64,000 nucleotides of DNA from Asaia sp037151935 (GCF_051628905.1 NZ_CP157575.1:2294001-2358000); one strand, 5' to 3'; positions 16,528-25,032 are shown, counted from the first letter of the stretch. Numbers and translations are program-made. The notes: generated from the letters alone by a model not told the origin.

Positions 16528-17529
16528 ATGCGTGTCAATTTCAGAGAAGTCGCTCTCATCGGTGGGCTTCTGACTGTCCTGTTCTTTCCCGCCGGACCCG
16601 CCGAGGCCAGGGGCTTCGAGGTGACCGTGCTCGGCGCGCATGGCGGGCTCGAAGACGGTAATCTGAGTGCGTATCTCGTGCGCGAGCAGGGGGCGGATGT
16701 TGGCGTGCTGCTGGATGCCGGTACGGTGATGAATGGTCTCGAACAAGCCGACGCGGCGCATGATTTCGATCAACTCGCCCTACCAAACGATCCGAAATCC
16801 TCGCGCACCGGGCTGCTGATCCATCACGTCATTCAGGGCTATCTGCTCAGCCACGCGCATCTTGACCATGTGGCAGGGCTGCTGGCTGTATCGCCGGACG
16901 ATCCGGGAAAACCCATCTATGCGTTACCTTCGGTTTTGTCGGTGATGCAGGACGATCTCTTCAATCACCGTGTCTGGCCCAATCTGGCCGATCGCGGGGT
17001 AAAGCCTGCTCTGGGTCTGTTTCATTATCATGATCTGATCCCGGACCGGACCACGCCTCTCATGGGGACAGGGCTGAGTGTCACTGCTTTTCCGCTCAGC
17101 CATGGCGGCGTGGAATCGACGGCCTTCCTGTTGCGCTCAGGGTACGATGCGCTGCTTTACCTAGGCGATACGGGGCCAGATCCTCTGGAAAAAGGAGGCA
17201 GGTTGGCCGCGCTCTGGAAAGCCGTCGCGCCGCTGATCCGCGCGCACGAACTTCGGGGGCTTGTCATTGAGTGTTCTTATGACAACAGCAGGCGCGATTC
17301 TCAACTCTACGGTCATCTCACCCCGGCCTGGCTGTTGCGCGAGCTTGCGGCATTGGAGGCTGAGGCCGGTGTGCCCATGAAGGGTTTTCCGGTGCTCGTT
17401 GCTCATATCAAGCCCGTGTTTACTCGCGGTGCTTCAGCGGAAGCTCTCATCGAAACCCAGCTTCAGGAAGGGAATACAGAAGGCTTTCGCTTCATCGTTG
17501 CCAGGCAGGGCCTCTCTTTGTCGTTCTAG
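16528..17529 (+). CDS. class II 3',5'-cyclic-nucleotide phosphodiesterase, exported
   Basis: Metallo-beta-lactamase-fold protein of the PDEase_II family. ATG 16528 is preceded by GAGGAGAGAGACCC. The chain has a signal peptide ending PAEARG (about residue 28). The metal motif is SHAHLDHVAG (H109, H111, D113, H114), followed by PIYALPS, HGGVESTAF, YLGDTG and the late VAHIKP. Family members hydrolyse cAMP (yeast PDE1, Vibrio CpdP) and the periplasmic ones scavenge extracellular cyclic nucleotides. It is 333 aa, the normal length. It is divergent from the retropepsin lipoprotein gene. Confidence 0.88.
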   Translation: MRVNFREVALIGGLLTVLFFPAGPAEARGFEVTVLGAHGGLEDGNLSAYLVREQGADVGVLLDAGTVMNGLEQADAAHDFDQLALPNDPKSSRTGLLIHHVIQGYLLSHAHLDHVAGLLAVSPDDPGKPIYALPSVLSVMQDDLFNHRVWPNLADRGVKPALGLFHYHDLIPDRTTPLMGTGLSVTAFPLSHGGVESTAFLLRSGYDALLYLGDTGPDPLEKGGRLAALWKAVAPLIRAHELRGLVIECSYDNSRRDSQLYGHLTPAWLLRELAALEAEAGVPMKGFPVLVAHIKPVFTRGASAEALIETQLQEGNTEGFRFIVARQGLSLSF

Positions 17530-17544
17530 GCGCGTGCCTCGCCA

Positions 17545-17563
17545 CGCTCACCCGTGGTGAGCG
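17545..17563. terminator. hairpin between convergent genes
   Basis: Perfect 8-bp stem CGCTCACC/GGTGAGCG with a three-base loop, placed between the phosphodiesterase stop and the stop of a minus-strand small gene. There is no T run on either side, so intrinsic termination is only likely, not shown. Confidence 0.5.
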
Positions 17564-17565
17564 CC

Positions 17566-17691
17566 CTATTCGTCAGACGAATTGAACAGATCCGATTTAT
17601 AGATCCGGCGTACGAGAAAACCCGCCAGAAGCGGGCCGATCGCATAGCCCGCGAAAACAAAACAGATCATGAAGTAATCGGCACTTGTCAT
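17566..17691 (-). CDS. small single-pass membrane protein, 41 aa
   Basis: A 41-codon frame on the minus strand. Residues about 5-26 form one hydrophobic helix (YFMICFVFAGYAIGPLLAGF), followed by a basic patch VRRIYK and an acidic tail ending SSDE, which fits a single-pass protein with its C terminus in the cytoplasm. No strong ribosome binding site is seen (GAGG about 14 bases upstream). It resembles in size the helper subunits of respiratory or transport complexes, but no family is recognised. It sits alone between the phosphodiesterase gene and the exporter genes. Confidence 0.5.
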   Translation of the reverse strand: MTSADYFMICFVFAGYAIGPLLAGFLVRRIYKSDLFNSSDE

Positions 17692-17873
17692 TTCTGCGGG
17701 AGGGCCTCGATCTTTGCCCTGTAATCATAGACTAGGCTGGGGCAGCGATCCATCTTCGCTATCGCCGATGATAATTTTCAGACCGGGAAGAGGGAAGGGA
17801 GGAGACTGACCCTTGGAGCGGTGCGTCTGAAAGGCTAGAGCTTCTGCTCTGGGTCAAGCAAAGAGCGAGAAGC

Positions 17874-18725
17874 ATGAACACGACGCACCCAAGGGCAGGC
17901 GATAGGGAAACAGCGCTCGATCTGTACCCGCTTTCGGGATGGGGACGCTACCGGGCGGCATTCGCCGATCTGCGCCAGGGAATGCGTCTCATGCCTCTCG
18001 CCATGACTTTGGGCTGGCTCGATATCAAGATGCGTTATCGCGGATCGATTCTCGGCCCATTCTGGCTGACGATCAGTACGGCGGTCATGGTGGCGGCCCT
18101 GGGCTTTCTGTATGCTGAGCTGTTCGGAATCGTTCTCGGGAACTATCTGCCGTTTCTTGCCCTGTCTCTGGTCCTCTGGACTTATATTTCAACCCTGATC
18201 ACTGAGAGCACGACAGTCTTCTCGCAGGCTTCCGGGCTCATACAATCTGCCCGGACCCCATTCAGTGTTTTTGCGCTGCAAGTTATCGTTCGTAATTTCC
18301 TCGTCCTTGCGCATAACGCAGCCGTCGTGCTTGTCGTGTTTCTGATCTTTCACGTTATGCCCCACAAGATCTGGCTGGTTGTGCCTGCCCTGGCGCTTTG
18401 GAGCATCGACAGCTTTGCCATCATGCTTTGCCTCGGTCTTCTGGGTGCGCGGTTTCGCGATATCCCGCCAATCGTTGTCTCGTTACTCCAGGTTTTTTTC
18501 TTCATCACACCGGTTATCTGGCGACCGGAGCTGGTCGGGTCCCTTGCTGGCTGGTTGCTGCTCGACCCGTTCTACCCACTGCTCGCCATTGTTCGTGCGC
18601 CTCTGCTGGGTGAAAGCCTGTCTCCTGTCATCTGGGAGGCCGCACTGGCCCATAGCGCCATCCTGATCCTGGCTGCGGCATCGTTTTTCGCCCGCTTCCG
18701 TGCACGTATCGCTTACTGGGTCTGA
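17874..18725 (+). CDS. polysaccharide ABC exporter, membrane subunit (Wzm/KpsM-like)
   Basis: ABC-2 type permease of 283 aa with six predicted membrane helices. It opens with a cytoplasmic segment that includes LGWLDIKMRYRGSILGPFWLT, typical of Wzm/KpsM/TagG subunits, and contains the conserved GARFRDIPPIV and FFFITPVIWRPE blocks. With the ATPase that follows only two bases later it should export a lipid-linked glycan or capsule across the inner membrane. No glycosyltransferases adjoin the pair. AGCGAGAAGC precedes the ATG. Confidence 0.9.
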   Translation: MNTTHPRAGDRETALDLYPLSGWGRYRAAFADLRQGMRLMPLAMTLGWLDIKMRYRGSILGPFWLTISTAVMVAALGFLYAELFGIVLGNYLPFLALSLVLWTYISTLITESTTVFSQASGLIQSARTPFSVFALQVIVRNFLVLAHNAAVVLVVFLIFHVMPHKIWLVVPALALWSIDSFAIMLCLGLLGARFRDIPPIVVSLLQVFFFITPVIWRPELVGSLAGWLLLDPFYPLLAIVRAPLLGESLSPVIWEAALAHSAILILAAASFFARFRARIAYWV

Positions 18726-18727
18726 TC

Positions 18728-19492
18728 ATGAGCAGAGTTTTCGTTGACCGTCTGTGCCTCCAGTTTCCGGTTTATCATTCCGAAAATCGCACGTTGAAGC
18801 GTTCCATGGCCCAGGCGGTCGCCAATCATACCCGCCAGGGGGCAGGGAGTGCTTTGGTGCAGGATGCGCGGCATCGTGTGACAGTCGATGTGCTGAGAGA
18901 TATCAGTTTCACGCTGGGCAAGGGGGAGCGTCTTGGTCTGATCGGTGGCAACGGGGCTGGGAAAACCACCCTTCTGCGGGCTCTGGCGGGTATCTACGAG
19001 CCCGTATCAGGGCGCGTGCGCATAACAGGGTCTATCGGTACCCTGCTCGACACGCAGCTCGGTATGAATATGGAGCTCACCGGCCTGGAGAATGTGCGCC
19101 TGCGCTGCCTTTCTTACGGCTTAGGGCGGCCGGCGACAGGCGTTATTCTGCAAAACGTCGTCGAATTTGCCGAGCTGGGTGATTTCCTGTCATTACCGGT
19201 CAAGACCTACAGCAGCGGTATGCTGGTACGCCTCGCCTTCGGTCTGGCGACGGCGATCACGCCCGATGTGCTGCTGATGGATGAGTGGTTCATGGCAGGT
19301 GACATCACCTTCATGGAGAAAGCCAAGAAGCGTATCGAGAGCCTCGTGCAGGATTCGGACACGCTGGTCATGTCGTCTCATCAGCCCGAGATCATCCGTC
19401 GCTGGTGCACGCGCCTGATCTGGCTCGAGAATGGCGAGATCCGTATGGACGGCCCTACAGATGCGGTTCTTGATACCTATCTGGCAGCCTGA
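18728..19492 (+). CDS. polysaccharide ABC exporter, ATPase subunit (Wzt/KpsT-like)
   Basis: A 254-aa ATPase with Walker A GGNGAGKTTLLR (about 75-86), the signature YSSGMLVRLAFG (about 158-169) and Walker B VLLMDEWFMAGD, where the usual switch region is present as SSHQPEI. The extended N terminus before the fold (about 45 residues) is usual for TagH/KpsT/Wzt proteins. There is no C-terminal carbohydrate-binding domain, so substrate recognition is probably independent of chain end modification. It is coupled to the permease gene. Confidence 0.9.
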   Translation: MSRVFVDRLCLQFPVYHSENRTLKRSMAQAVANHTRQGAGSALVQDARHRVTVDVLRDISFTLGKGERLGLIGGNGAGKTTLLRALAGIYEPVSGRVRITGSIGTLLDTQLGMNMELTGLENVRLRCLSYGLGRPATGVILQNVVEFAELGDFLSLPVKTYSSGMLVRLAFGLATAITPDVLLMDEWFMAGDITFMEKAKKRIESLVQDSDTLVMSSHQPEIIRRWCTRLIWLENGEIRMDGPTDAVLDTYLAA

Positions 19493-19519
19493 GCGCCGCA
19501 TAGGGACTCATGGCCAGGC

Positions 19520-19555
19520 TGTATCTGCTTTTTGCTTCGGCAAATTGCAGATACA
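19520..19555. terminator. long structured hairpin between exporter genes and tRNA-Asp
   Basis: Nearly continuous stem: outer TGTATCTGC/GCAGATACA (9 bp), an internal TT/TT mismatch, inner TTTGC/GCAAA and a TTCG tetraloop. It sits between the convergent ATPase and tRNA genes, where a bidirectional transcription stop is expected. No T run follows on the plus strand. Confidence 0.5.
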
Positions 19556-19615
19556 CGAAAACCGCCTTCGAAGACGAAAGCGCGCCTGATTTCTCGATCA
19601 ATTTTTGAGAAAGAA

Positions 19616-19692
<77 letters not shown>

Positions 19693-19820
19693 ATGAAACT
19701 TTTCAGCTTCAGCAACCGTATCGGAGGAGGCCGTAACGTCCTCGTCTTCGGTGAACGGGGAACTACCAGTCCCGATTTCTTTTGGCAACAGGGGGCAGCG
19801 GTTTTTTTTCATTTTTCTTG

Positions 19821-19854
19821 TCGGCTTCACCGCTGGACTCAAGGGTGAAGCCGA
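19821..19854. terminator. 11-bp stem hairpin downstream of PLC gene
   Basis: Perfect inverted repeat TCGGCTTCACC/GGTGAAGCCGA with a twelve-base loop, just past the stop of the minus-strand PLC gene and before tRNA-Asp. On the plus strand it is preceded by T runs, and on the minus strand it is followed by A-rich sequence, so it is not a classic intrinsic terminator. Confidence 0.4.
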
Positions 19855-19870
19855 GGCGGGAAAGGGGCAA

Positions 19871-21052
19871 TCAGGGTCTGGAAGGCTCAAGACCCGCGTC
19901 CCGGCAGGTTTGCGGTGCGTTCACCGGGTTACAGCGCGCGACCAGTCCGGGGCCGAATCTTACCGCGTAACCATGCCATGGCGCCGGTTCGAAGCCCGGA
20001 TAATCCGTGCTGATCAGATGCGCGCCCGAGGAGAAAGCGACATCGCGACGCGTGAGATCGTTCCTGCGCGCCTCGATCGTATTGGCATCGGCGCGGGTAC
20101 GCACGAGATAGCCCTGTTTCACAAGATCGGGGATGATGCGGGCGGCAGCAGCATTATCAACAGCCTCGCTGCCATTGCCCTTGGCACCGATAAAGCCCTC
20201 ATTGATTTCGGTGAACGCGCAATCCGGGTCACCAGGCTTCGCATTGGTAAAAACGATACGGTTGCGCAGGGCAGGGTGGCCTTGCGTGTAGCGTGCGGTG
20301 TCATGAGGGCGGTCGAACAGGAAGACAATCTTTCCGCGCGTCTGGGCGAGACTGGGCCAGCCATGTTCATGCACGGCCCTGTCGAGTGTTCCGGCAGAGC
20401 CGCGTACCTGATCGGGGGTGACGATTCCGTCGCGTCCGAAAACCGAGACCAGCTCGGCATCGAGTCTGTCATAGGTGGCGGGGGTGAAGACTTCGGGCGT
20501 AGTGAAATCGAGCTTGCCACCGCCGAAGGGAATTTCCTGCTTGGTTTCGAGGTCGATAAAGACTGGCACATGATCAGGATGCGCATCCGACCACGCCTTG
20601 ATTTCGGCCAGACAGACCCGGAGCGGCTGGCAGTTCGACCGCTGATCGATATCGACGATATGCATGACCTTGAAATCGTTACCCTGCATCGCCTGCGGCG
20701 GTGTCGGGTCGCGATCGGGGGTAATACCGGCCTTGCGCTCCCATTCCGGGCCTTTGGGATGGGCATAACGCCCCCCCTCGCTATCGGCGTAGATGTCGAT
20801 TTCGAGCTGTCGCACCCCGTGATCGAGCTGCGCCGTCAGCGTGTCGTGACGATAGTCGAGCGCGACAGCCGCCTGGGGAGAGAGCTTGGTCAGCCATTTC
20901 AAGGTGGCGGGCGATATATCGCGCCTGTAGCTATTATGCGTGCCTATGACCTGTATCTGATTAAGCTGGACCGTGTCGTCCATCGTTTCGGCATGGGCGG
21001 AGGCCAGCAACGTGGCAAGAAGGGTCAGGGGCAAGGCAGAACGAAAGCGCAT
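19871..21052 (-). CDS. secreted calcium-dependent PI-PLC-like protein
   Basis: A 393-aa exported protein of the PI-PLC-C1-type family (TIM-barrel phosphodiesterase). Signal peptide in about residues 1-21 ending ASAHAE. Catalytic-type motifs: QVIGTHNSYRRD (His and Asn), LDHGVRQLEIDIYAD (Glu and Asp for metal), FKVMHIVDID (second His), then VPVFIDLETKQE. The start ATG 21052 has AGGA seven bases upstream; ATG 21058 is too close to it. The family cleaves phosphatidylinositol or related phosphodiesters; the true substrate is unknown. A secreted PLC would fit an organism living with plants or animals. Confidence 0.82.
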   Translation of the reverse strand: MRFRSALPLTLLATLLASAHAETMDDTVQLNQIQVIGTHNSYRRDISPATLKWLTKLSPQAAVALDYRHDTLTAQLDHGVRQLEIDIYADSEGGRYAHPKGPEWERKAGITPDRDPTPPQAMQGNDFKVMHIVDIDQRSNCQPLRVCLAEIKAWSDAHPDHVPVFIDLETKQEIPFGGGKLDFTTPEVFTPATYDRLDAELVSVFGRDGIVTPDQVRGSAGTLDRAVHEHGWPSLAQTRGKIVFLFDRPHDTARYTQGHPALRNRIVFTNAKPGDPDCAFTEINEGFIGAKGNGSEAVDNAAAARIIPDLVKQGYLVRTRADANTIEARRNDLTRRDVAFSSGAHLISTDYPGFEPAPWHGYAVRFGPGLVARCNPVNAPQTCRDAGLEPSRP

Positions 21053-21311
21053 CGACATATCCTGAAAGCGGGATGTGAGGCGTCGATAAGGCCATGATGA
21101 CTCGACGCTGAATAGCGCCGAGAGGCGTGTCATGAAATCTTCATGGGACCTACAAAAACCTTCCATGAATAATTCATGGTAGAGAACGATTTTCCTAGAA
21201 CGAAAGAGAACTTTTCCTGTCGCATTTCCTCCGGTGATGACGGAAATATTATGGAAATTTGGATTCATACCATGCGGGCATGTGTAGCAGCGTAATTCAG
21301 GCAGACCGCCA

Positions 21312-22022
21312 TTACGCCAGAAATTCCTTGCGAACCCAATCGATCACGGCTCTGCGCTGCGACCCCTGCTCGGTCGGGGCATTGCTGGCCCAGAGAGAAA
21401 GATGCGGAAGATTGGCAAAGCCGATTTCCGTGTCATTGACGCGACAGGTCCCGATGCGTGCTTTCCATCTTGCATGATGCGCCTCTCGTTCATCCCGTAT
21501 CCTGACGTCGAAAGCTTCCTTGAAAAAGTCGCAACAGCCGTGGGTCAGTATTAGACGGGGCTGCACGGCCTGGATGAAGCGTTCATGAGTGGGCTTGCAA
21601 CGGCTGATGGCGTGTCTGAAACCACTATGCGCGCGGATGTTCCTGGATCGCGTAAATACCAGATTAGTAGCCGGGACTGACCTCGTATCAAGACCTAACT
21701 TTCCGAAAATGCCTCTGACCCGGCGCTGTAAAGGCGCCATGCCACGTTCGTATTGCCCGGGCCAGTCACCCCAGATGTCGTCACAGAAGGCATTTCTGCC
21801 ATTACGTATTTCAGCGAGTGAGTGACGCAATGTCCGTTCCGCGTTGTTCTGTGGGCTGCCTCCGGGATTAAGTCCCAGAAAATAGACTGGGCCTGGGGCG
21901 AGGGTCGTAACGGAAGAATACAGTATCGAGCCGGAATGATCGAGAAACTGCCTTCCGTCCTCCAGTAACTGACCGGCCAGAAAAATTTCCGCTTCGCTCA
22001 ATACGTCCAGGGGAGAAGTCAC
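21312..22022 (-). CDS. hypothetical protein, possibly uracil-DNA-glycosylase fold
   Basis: A 236-aa cytoplasmic protein starting at GTG 22022, preceded by AAAGGG at good spacing. The stretch PGPVYFLGLNPGGSP recalls the first catalytic motif of the uracil-DNA glycosylase superfamily, PRLILTHGC looks like the central strand, and FANLPHLSLW is where the third motif would fall. The match to the superfamily is by pattern only and the substrate is unknown. It is divergent from the GNAT gene. Confidence 0.6.
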   Translation of the reverse strand: MTSPLDVLSEAEIFLAGQLLEDGRQFLDHSGSILYSSVTTLAPGPVYFLGLNPGGSPQNNAERTLRHSLAEIRNGRNAFCDDIWGDWPGQYERGMAPLQRRVRGIFGKLGLDTRSVPATNLVFTRSRNIRAHSGFRHAISRCKPTHERFIQAVQPRLILTHGCCDFFKEAFDVRIRDEREAHHARWKARIGTCRVNDTEIGFANLPHLSLWASNAPTEQGSQRRAVIDWVRKEFLA

Positions 22023-22135
22023 AGGCTGGCCCTTTCATCCTTCGATCATGTCGTGGCACGCTAGGTGTGTCGAGAGCGAGATTGAGGGGGCCGCCTCGAC
22101 TCGCGCAAGGTATTGGAAGATGGGGACATCATTAG

Positions 22136-22594
22136 GTGATCGAAGTTCAGGTTGATGATCTTTCGGGTGACGAAACACGGGCTTTACTGGCGCTCCATCT
22201 GGTAGGCATGGCCGAGAATTCACCTATTGCCAGTCGTTTTGCGCTCGATCTTTCCGGGTTGCAGAAGCCTGAAGTGACGGTCTGGTCGGCGCAGATCGAT
22301 GGGCGTATTGCAGCGATCGGTGCCCTCAAAACGCTGGATGCGGGTGCGGGCGAGGTGAAGTCCATGCGCACACACCCCGATTTTTTGCGGCAAGGTGCTG
22401 CGGCCGCGATTCTCGCGATCATGATCGCCACTGCGCGGGAGCGCGGGTTGAAACGACTCAGTCTGGAAACTGGCACCGCATCGGCCTTCGATTCAGCCAT
22501 CGCACTTTATCGCAAGCACGGCTTTATCAGTGGGCCGCCTTTCAGCACCTATCAGGCGAGCGCGTTCAACCAGTTTTTCCACCTCACTCTCTGA
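22136..22594 (+). CDS. GNAT-family N-acetyltransferase
   Basis: A 152-aa acetyl-CoA-dependent acetyltransferase of the YafP/YsnE-like group. Motif A is EVKSMRTHPDFLRQGAAAAI (about residues 76-95), with RQGAAAA being the acetyl-CoA pyrophosphate loop, and motif B is the LYRKHGF block (about 123-129). It starts at GTG 22136, with a weak ribosome binding site. The acceptor substrate cannot be told. It lies alone between divergent and convergent neighbours. Confidence 0.85.
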   Translation: MIEVQVDDLSGDETRALLALHLVGMAENSPIASRFALDLSGLQKPEVTVWSAQIDGRIAAIGALKTLDAGAGEVKSMRTHPDFLRQGAAAAILAIMIATARERGLKRLSLETGTASAFDSAIALYRKHGFISGPPFSTYQASAFNQFFHLTL

Positions 22595-22657
22595 AAGCGG
22601 GAGTCTTGGGGGCTTCTACGCTTTTCTGGGGTTCGGAGCGGTGCCCTGAATGAAGCC

Positions 22658-24349
22658 TTACCGCCCGATCATGATCTCGATCAGATTGGCGTGTCCACTC
22701 GCGATCCCGGCCTCGATGGCAGGGGCGATATCCCGCGCACGAGTCAAGCGACGAGCCGGGACACCCATCGAGGTAGCAAGAGCCTGATAGTCGATGGTCG
22801 GATTGACGAGATCCATCGCGATGAAGCGCCCGGTCTGGGCGGCAGTGTAATTTTCCTGACCACGCATGAAGTTCTTGAGCACGTTATATTCGCAATTATT
22901 CATCACGACGAAGGTAACTGGCAGTTTCTCATGGGCGGCGGTCCAGAGCGCTTGCGGCGAGTAAAGCGCTGCGCCATCGCCAACCAGACACACGACCGGC
23001 TCGCGCTTGAGGCCGAGCGAGCAGCCTATCGCGGCGGGCATGCCCCAGCCAAGAGCGCCCCCGCGCAGGAAGGAATATTGGGTGGGGTCATCGCTATCGA
23101 GAAAACTGCGCACAAAACCTGATGTGGCAATGGCCTCATCGACGATTGGGGTATGCGGCCCAATGGCACGTATTGCCTCGCGGGCGGCAAGAACGGGAGG
23201 AATGCGTTCGGCATCGAAGCCTGCATCGGCCCGGGCATGCAGAGCGCGGCGTTCTTCCTGTCTTCTGGTCTGGGCGACGTTTCTGAGCGCAGTGTAGCGA
23301 GAGGTATTCTCGGCAGTTGCTGCTGAGAGGAGAAGCAGTAGCGCGGCAAGTGAGGGTTTGAGTGCGCCACAGCTTGAAAGAAGGGTGGGATAGGTGCGCC
23401 CCAGATCTGTCATATCGGAAGAAAGCTGATACACCGCGCAGCCTTCAGGCACGGCAGAGCCTTCTGTATAAAGAATGGTGATGAGCGATTTGCCACCAAT
23501 GGCAAAAATGGCATCGTAATCCGACAAAATCTTGGCAATGCCTCGCGCCGTGGTTGGCAGATTGCCGCGCCAGAGCGGATGCGCGGTGGGGAAAGGCACG
23601 CGAGACGGCCAGGAGGAGCCATAGACTGGAGCGCCGAGAATTTCTGCCACGGCAACGGCTTCTGATGCCGCTTTGCTGGCATGGATTTCGTCACCGGCAA
23701 TCAAAGCCAGGCGTCCCGGCGCGATGGCAGAGAGTGCGTGCGCCAGTTCGGACAGGCCGCCGGCGGTCGAAGCGCGATTGATGTGTGAGGGGGCGCCGCT
23801 GCCGACCGTGCTCATCTCTTCCATGATATCCATCGGCAAGGAAAGGAAGACCGGGCCGGACGGTGCAGCGTCGGCATCGTGAAAGGCGCGTCGCACGAGG
23901 GTCGGGAGCTGATCGACCGAGGCGACTTCCTTGCCCCATTTCACGGCAGGTTCCGCAATTTTGAGCAGATCGCCGAAAAGCAGCGGATCGGTGACGGCGT
24001 GCCGCAGATCCTGTTGCCCAGCGGTTACGACGAGTGGCGTTTGTGACACATGAGCGTTGAGCAGATTGCCCATGCCATGGCCCAGGCCGCCCGCCGTATG
24101 CAGGTTGAGAAAGCCGGGGCGTCCTGATGATTGTGCATACCCATCGGCCATGGCGACGGCGCTGGCTTCCTGAAGCGCCAGAATATAGCGGATATCGGGC
24201 TTGCGCAGAAGGCTGTCCATCAAGGGCAGCTCAGTCGTGCCGGGATTGCCGAAAATATATTCCACTTTCTCGCTGGCAAGGATTTCCAGCAGGATATCGG
24301 CGCCGCTGCGGGCGTTGAGCGTGCTGGTTGCGGCAAGGCTTGCTGTCAT
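22658..24349 (-). CDS. benzoylformate-decarboxylase-like ThDP enzyme
   Basis: A 563-aa thiamine-diphosphate enzyme. The N-terminal pyrimidine-binding domain has FGNPGTTELP with the cofactor Glu E40 and LNLHTAGGLGHG with H84, the positions used by benzoylformate decarboxylase. The C-terminal domain has the cofactor motif GDGAALYSPQALWT ending FVVMNN. The closest named family is benzoylformate decarboxylase; oxalyl-CoA decarboxylase or acetolactate synthase are less likely because of the ELP motif. The divergent Lrp-type gene beside it probably regulates it. The native substrate is not known. Confidence 0.8.
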   Translation of the reverse strand: MTASLAATSTLNARSGADILLEILASEKVEYIFGNPGTTELPLMDSLLRKPDIRYILALQEASAVAMADGYAQSSGRPGFLNLHTAGGLGHGMGNLLNAHVSQTPLVVTAGQQDLRHAVTDPLLFGDLLKIAEPAVKWGKEVASVDQLPTLVRRAFHDADAAPSGPVFLSLPMDIMEEMSTVGSGAPSHINRASTAGGLSELAHALSAIAPGRLALIAGDEIHASKAASEAVAVAEILGAPVYGSSWPSRVPFPTAHPLWRGNLPTTARGIAKILSDYDAIFAIGGKSLITILYTEGSAVPEGCAVYQLSSDMTDLGRTYPTLLSSCGALKPSLAALLLLLSAATAENTSRYTALRNVAQTRRQEERRALHARADAGFDAERIPPVLAAREAIRAIGPHTPIVDEAIATSGFVRSFLDSDDPTQYSFLRGGALGWGMPAAIGCSLGLKREPVVCLVGDGAALYSPQALWTAAHEKLPVTFVVMNNCEYNVLKNFMRGQENYTAAQTGRFIAMDLVNPTIDYQALATSMGVPARRLTRARDIAPAIEAGIASGHANLIEIMIGR

Positions 24350-24429
24350 GGATCTCGATCCTGGGGAAAGACGCGAAAATCAGCTCGCCAGCCGAAAAGG
24401 CAGCGATCGGATGACCAGACGATATCACG

Positions 24430-24451
24430 CGCAATTCTGATAAAAATTGCG
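24430..24451. promoter_or_regulatory. dyad between divergent decarboxylase and Lrp genes
   Basis: Perfect 7-bp arms CGCAATT/AATTGCG around an eight-base centre, in the space between the minus-strand ThDP enzyme and the plus-strand Lrp/AsnC regulator. The location suits an operator for the adjacent regulator; Lrp-type sites are usually 15-bp AT-centred dyads, so this is an inference. Confidence 0.45.
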
Positions 24452-24520
24452 TTTTTCAATGTATGAAAGGTATTAAAATGAAAAATCCATTCTCATTAAT
24501 GGCATAATGGAGCATAAAAA

Positions 24521-25000
24521 TTGCTTGAAGAACTTGATGCTATCGACCGGCGCCTGCTGGTTCTGCTGCAACAGGATGCCTCGCGTTCCACAGCCGATCT
24601 GGCCGATCTGGTTGGTCTTTCCCAGGCGCCCTGCTGGCGGCGGATCCAGCGTCTGAAAGATGCAGGCATTCTGCAAAAACAGGTCTATCTGGTTGATCGG
24701 CGCAAGATCGGGCTAAACGCCCAGCTCTATGCGCTGGTCAAGCTGACGGCACATGCGCGCGGCAATCTCGCCGCTTTCGAGGAAGCGATACGCGATTTTC
24801 CCGAGGTGCAGGATTGTTATGTGCTTCTGGGGTCGACGGATTTCATTCTGCGCATCGTAACGCGCGATATCGAATCCTATGAGCAGTTCTTCCTGAAAAG
24901 ACTGGCAAGCGTGCCCGGCATTCAGGAGGTCAATTCGATGGTGGCGCTTTCGGAAATCAAGCACACGCTGGAGTTGCCGATAGAGCGCCTGACCTCCTGA
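24521..25000 (+). CDS. Lrp/AsnC-family transcriptional regulator
   Basis: A 159-aa DNA-binding protein with an N-terminal winged helix (LDAIDRRLLVLLQQDASRST, then LADLVGLSQAPCWRRIQRLKDAGIL) and a C-terminal RAM effector domain ending EVNSMVALSEIKHTLELPI. The apparent start is TTG 24521 with TGGAG upstream, and no in-frame ATG lies near. Divergent from the benzoylformate-decarboxylase-like gene, a common layout for a local regulator responding to an amino acid or aromatic acid. Confidence 0.9.
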   Translation: MLEELDAIDRRLLVLLQQDASRSTADLADLVGLSQAPCWRRIQRLKDAGILQKQVYLVDRRKIGLNAQLYALVKLTAHARGNLAAFEEAIRDFPEVQDCYVLLGSTDFILRIVTRDIESYEQFFLKRLASVPGIQEVNSMVALSEIKHTLELPIERLTS

Positions 25001-25010
25001 AAAACGGTAT

Positions 25011-25032
25011 CAAAGGGGCCAATGCCCCTTTG
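25011..25032. terminator. hairpin between convergent genes, related to the 1.6-kb element
   Basis: Perfect 9-bp stem CAAAGGGGC/GCCCCTTTG with a four-base loop, between the stops of the Lrp gene and the convergent SDR gene. Its core matches the CAAAGGG...CCCTTTG part of the element at 1647-1668. It is probably a terminator or a small palindromic repeat. Confidence 0.55.

Noticed and set aside
19751..21097. 448-codon plus-strand open frame opposite the PLC gene
   Set aside because: Antisense to the PLC gene and crossing its promoter; no domains seen.
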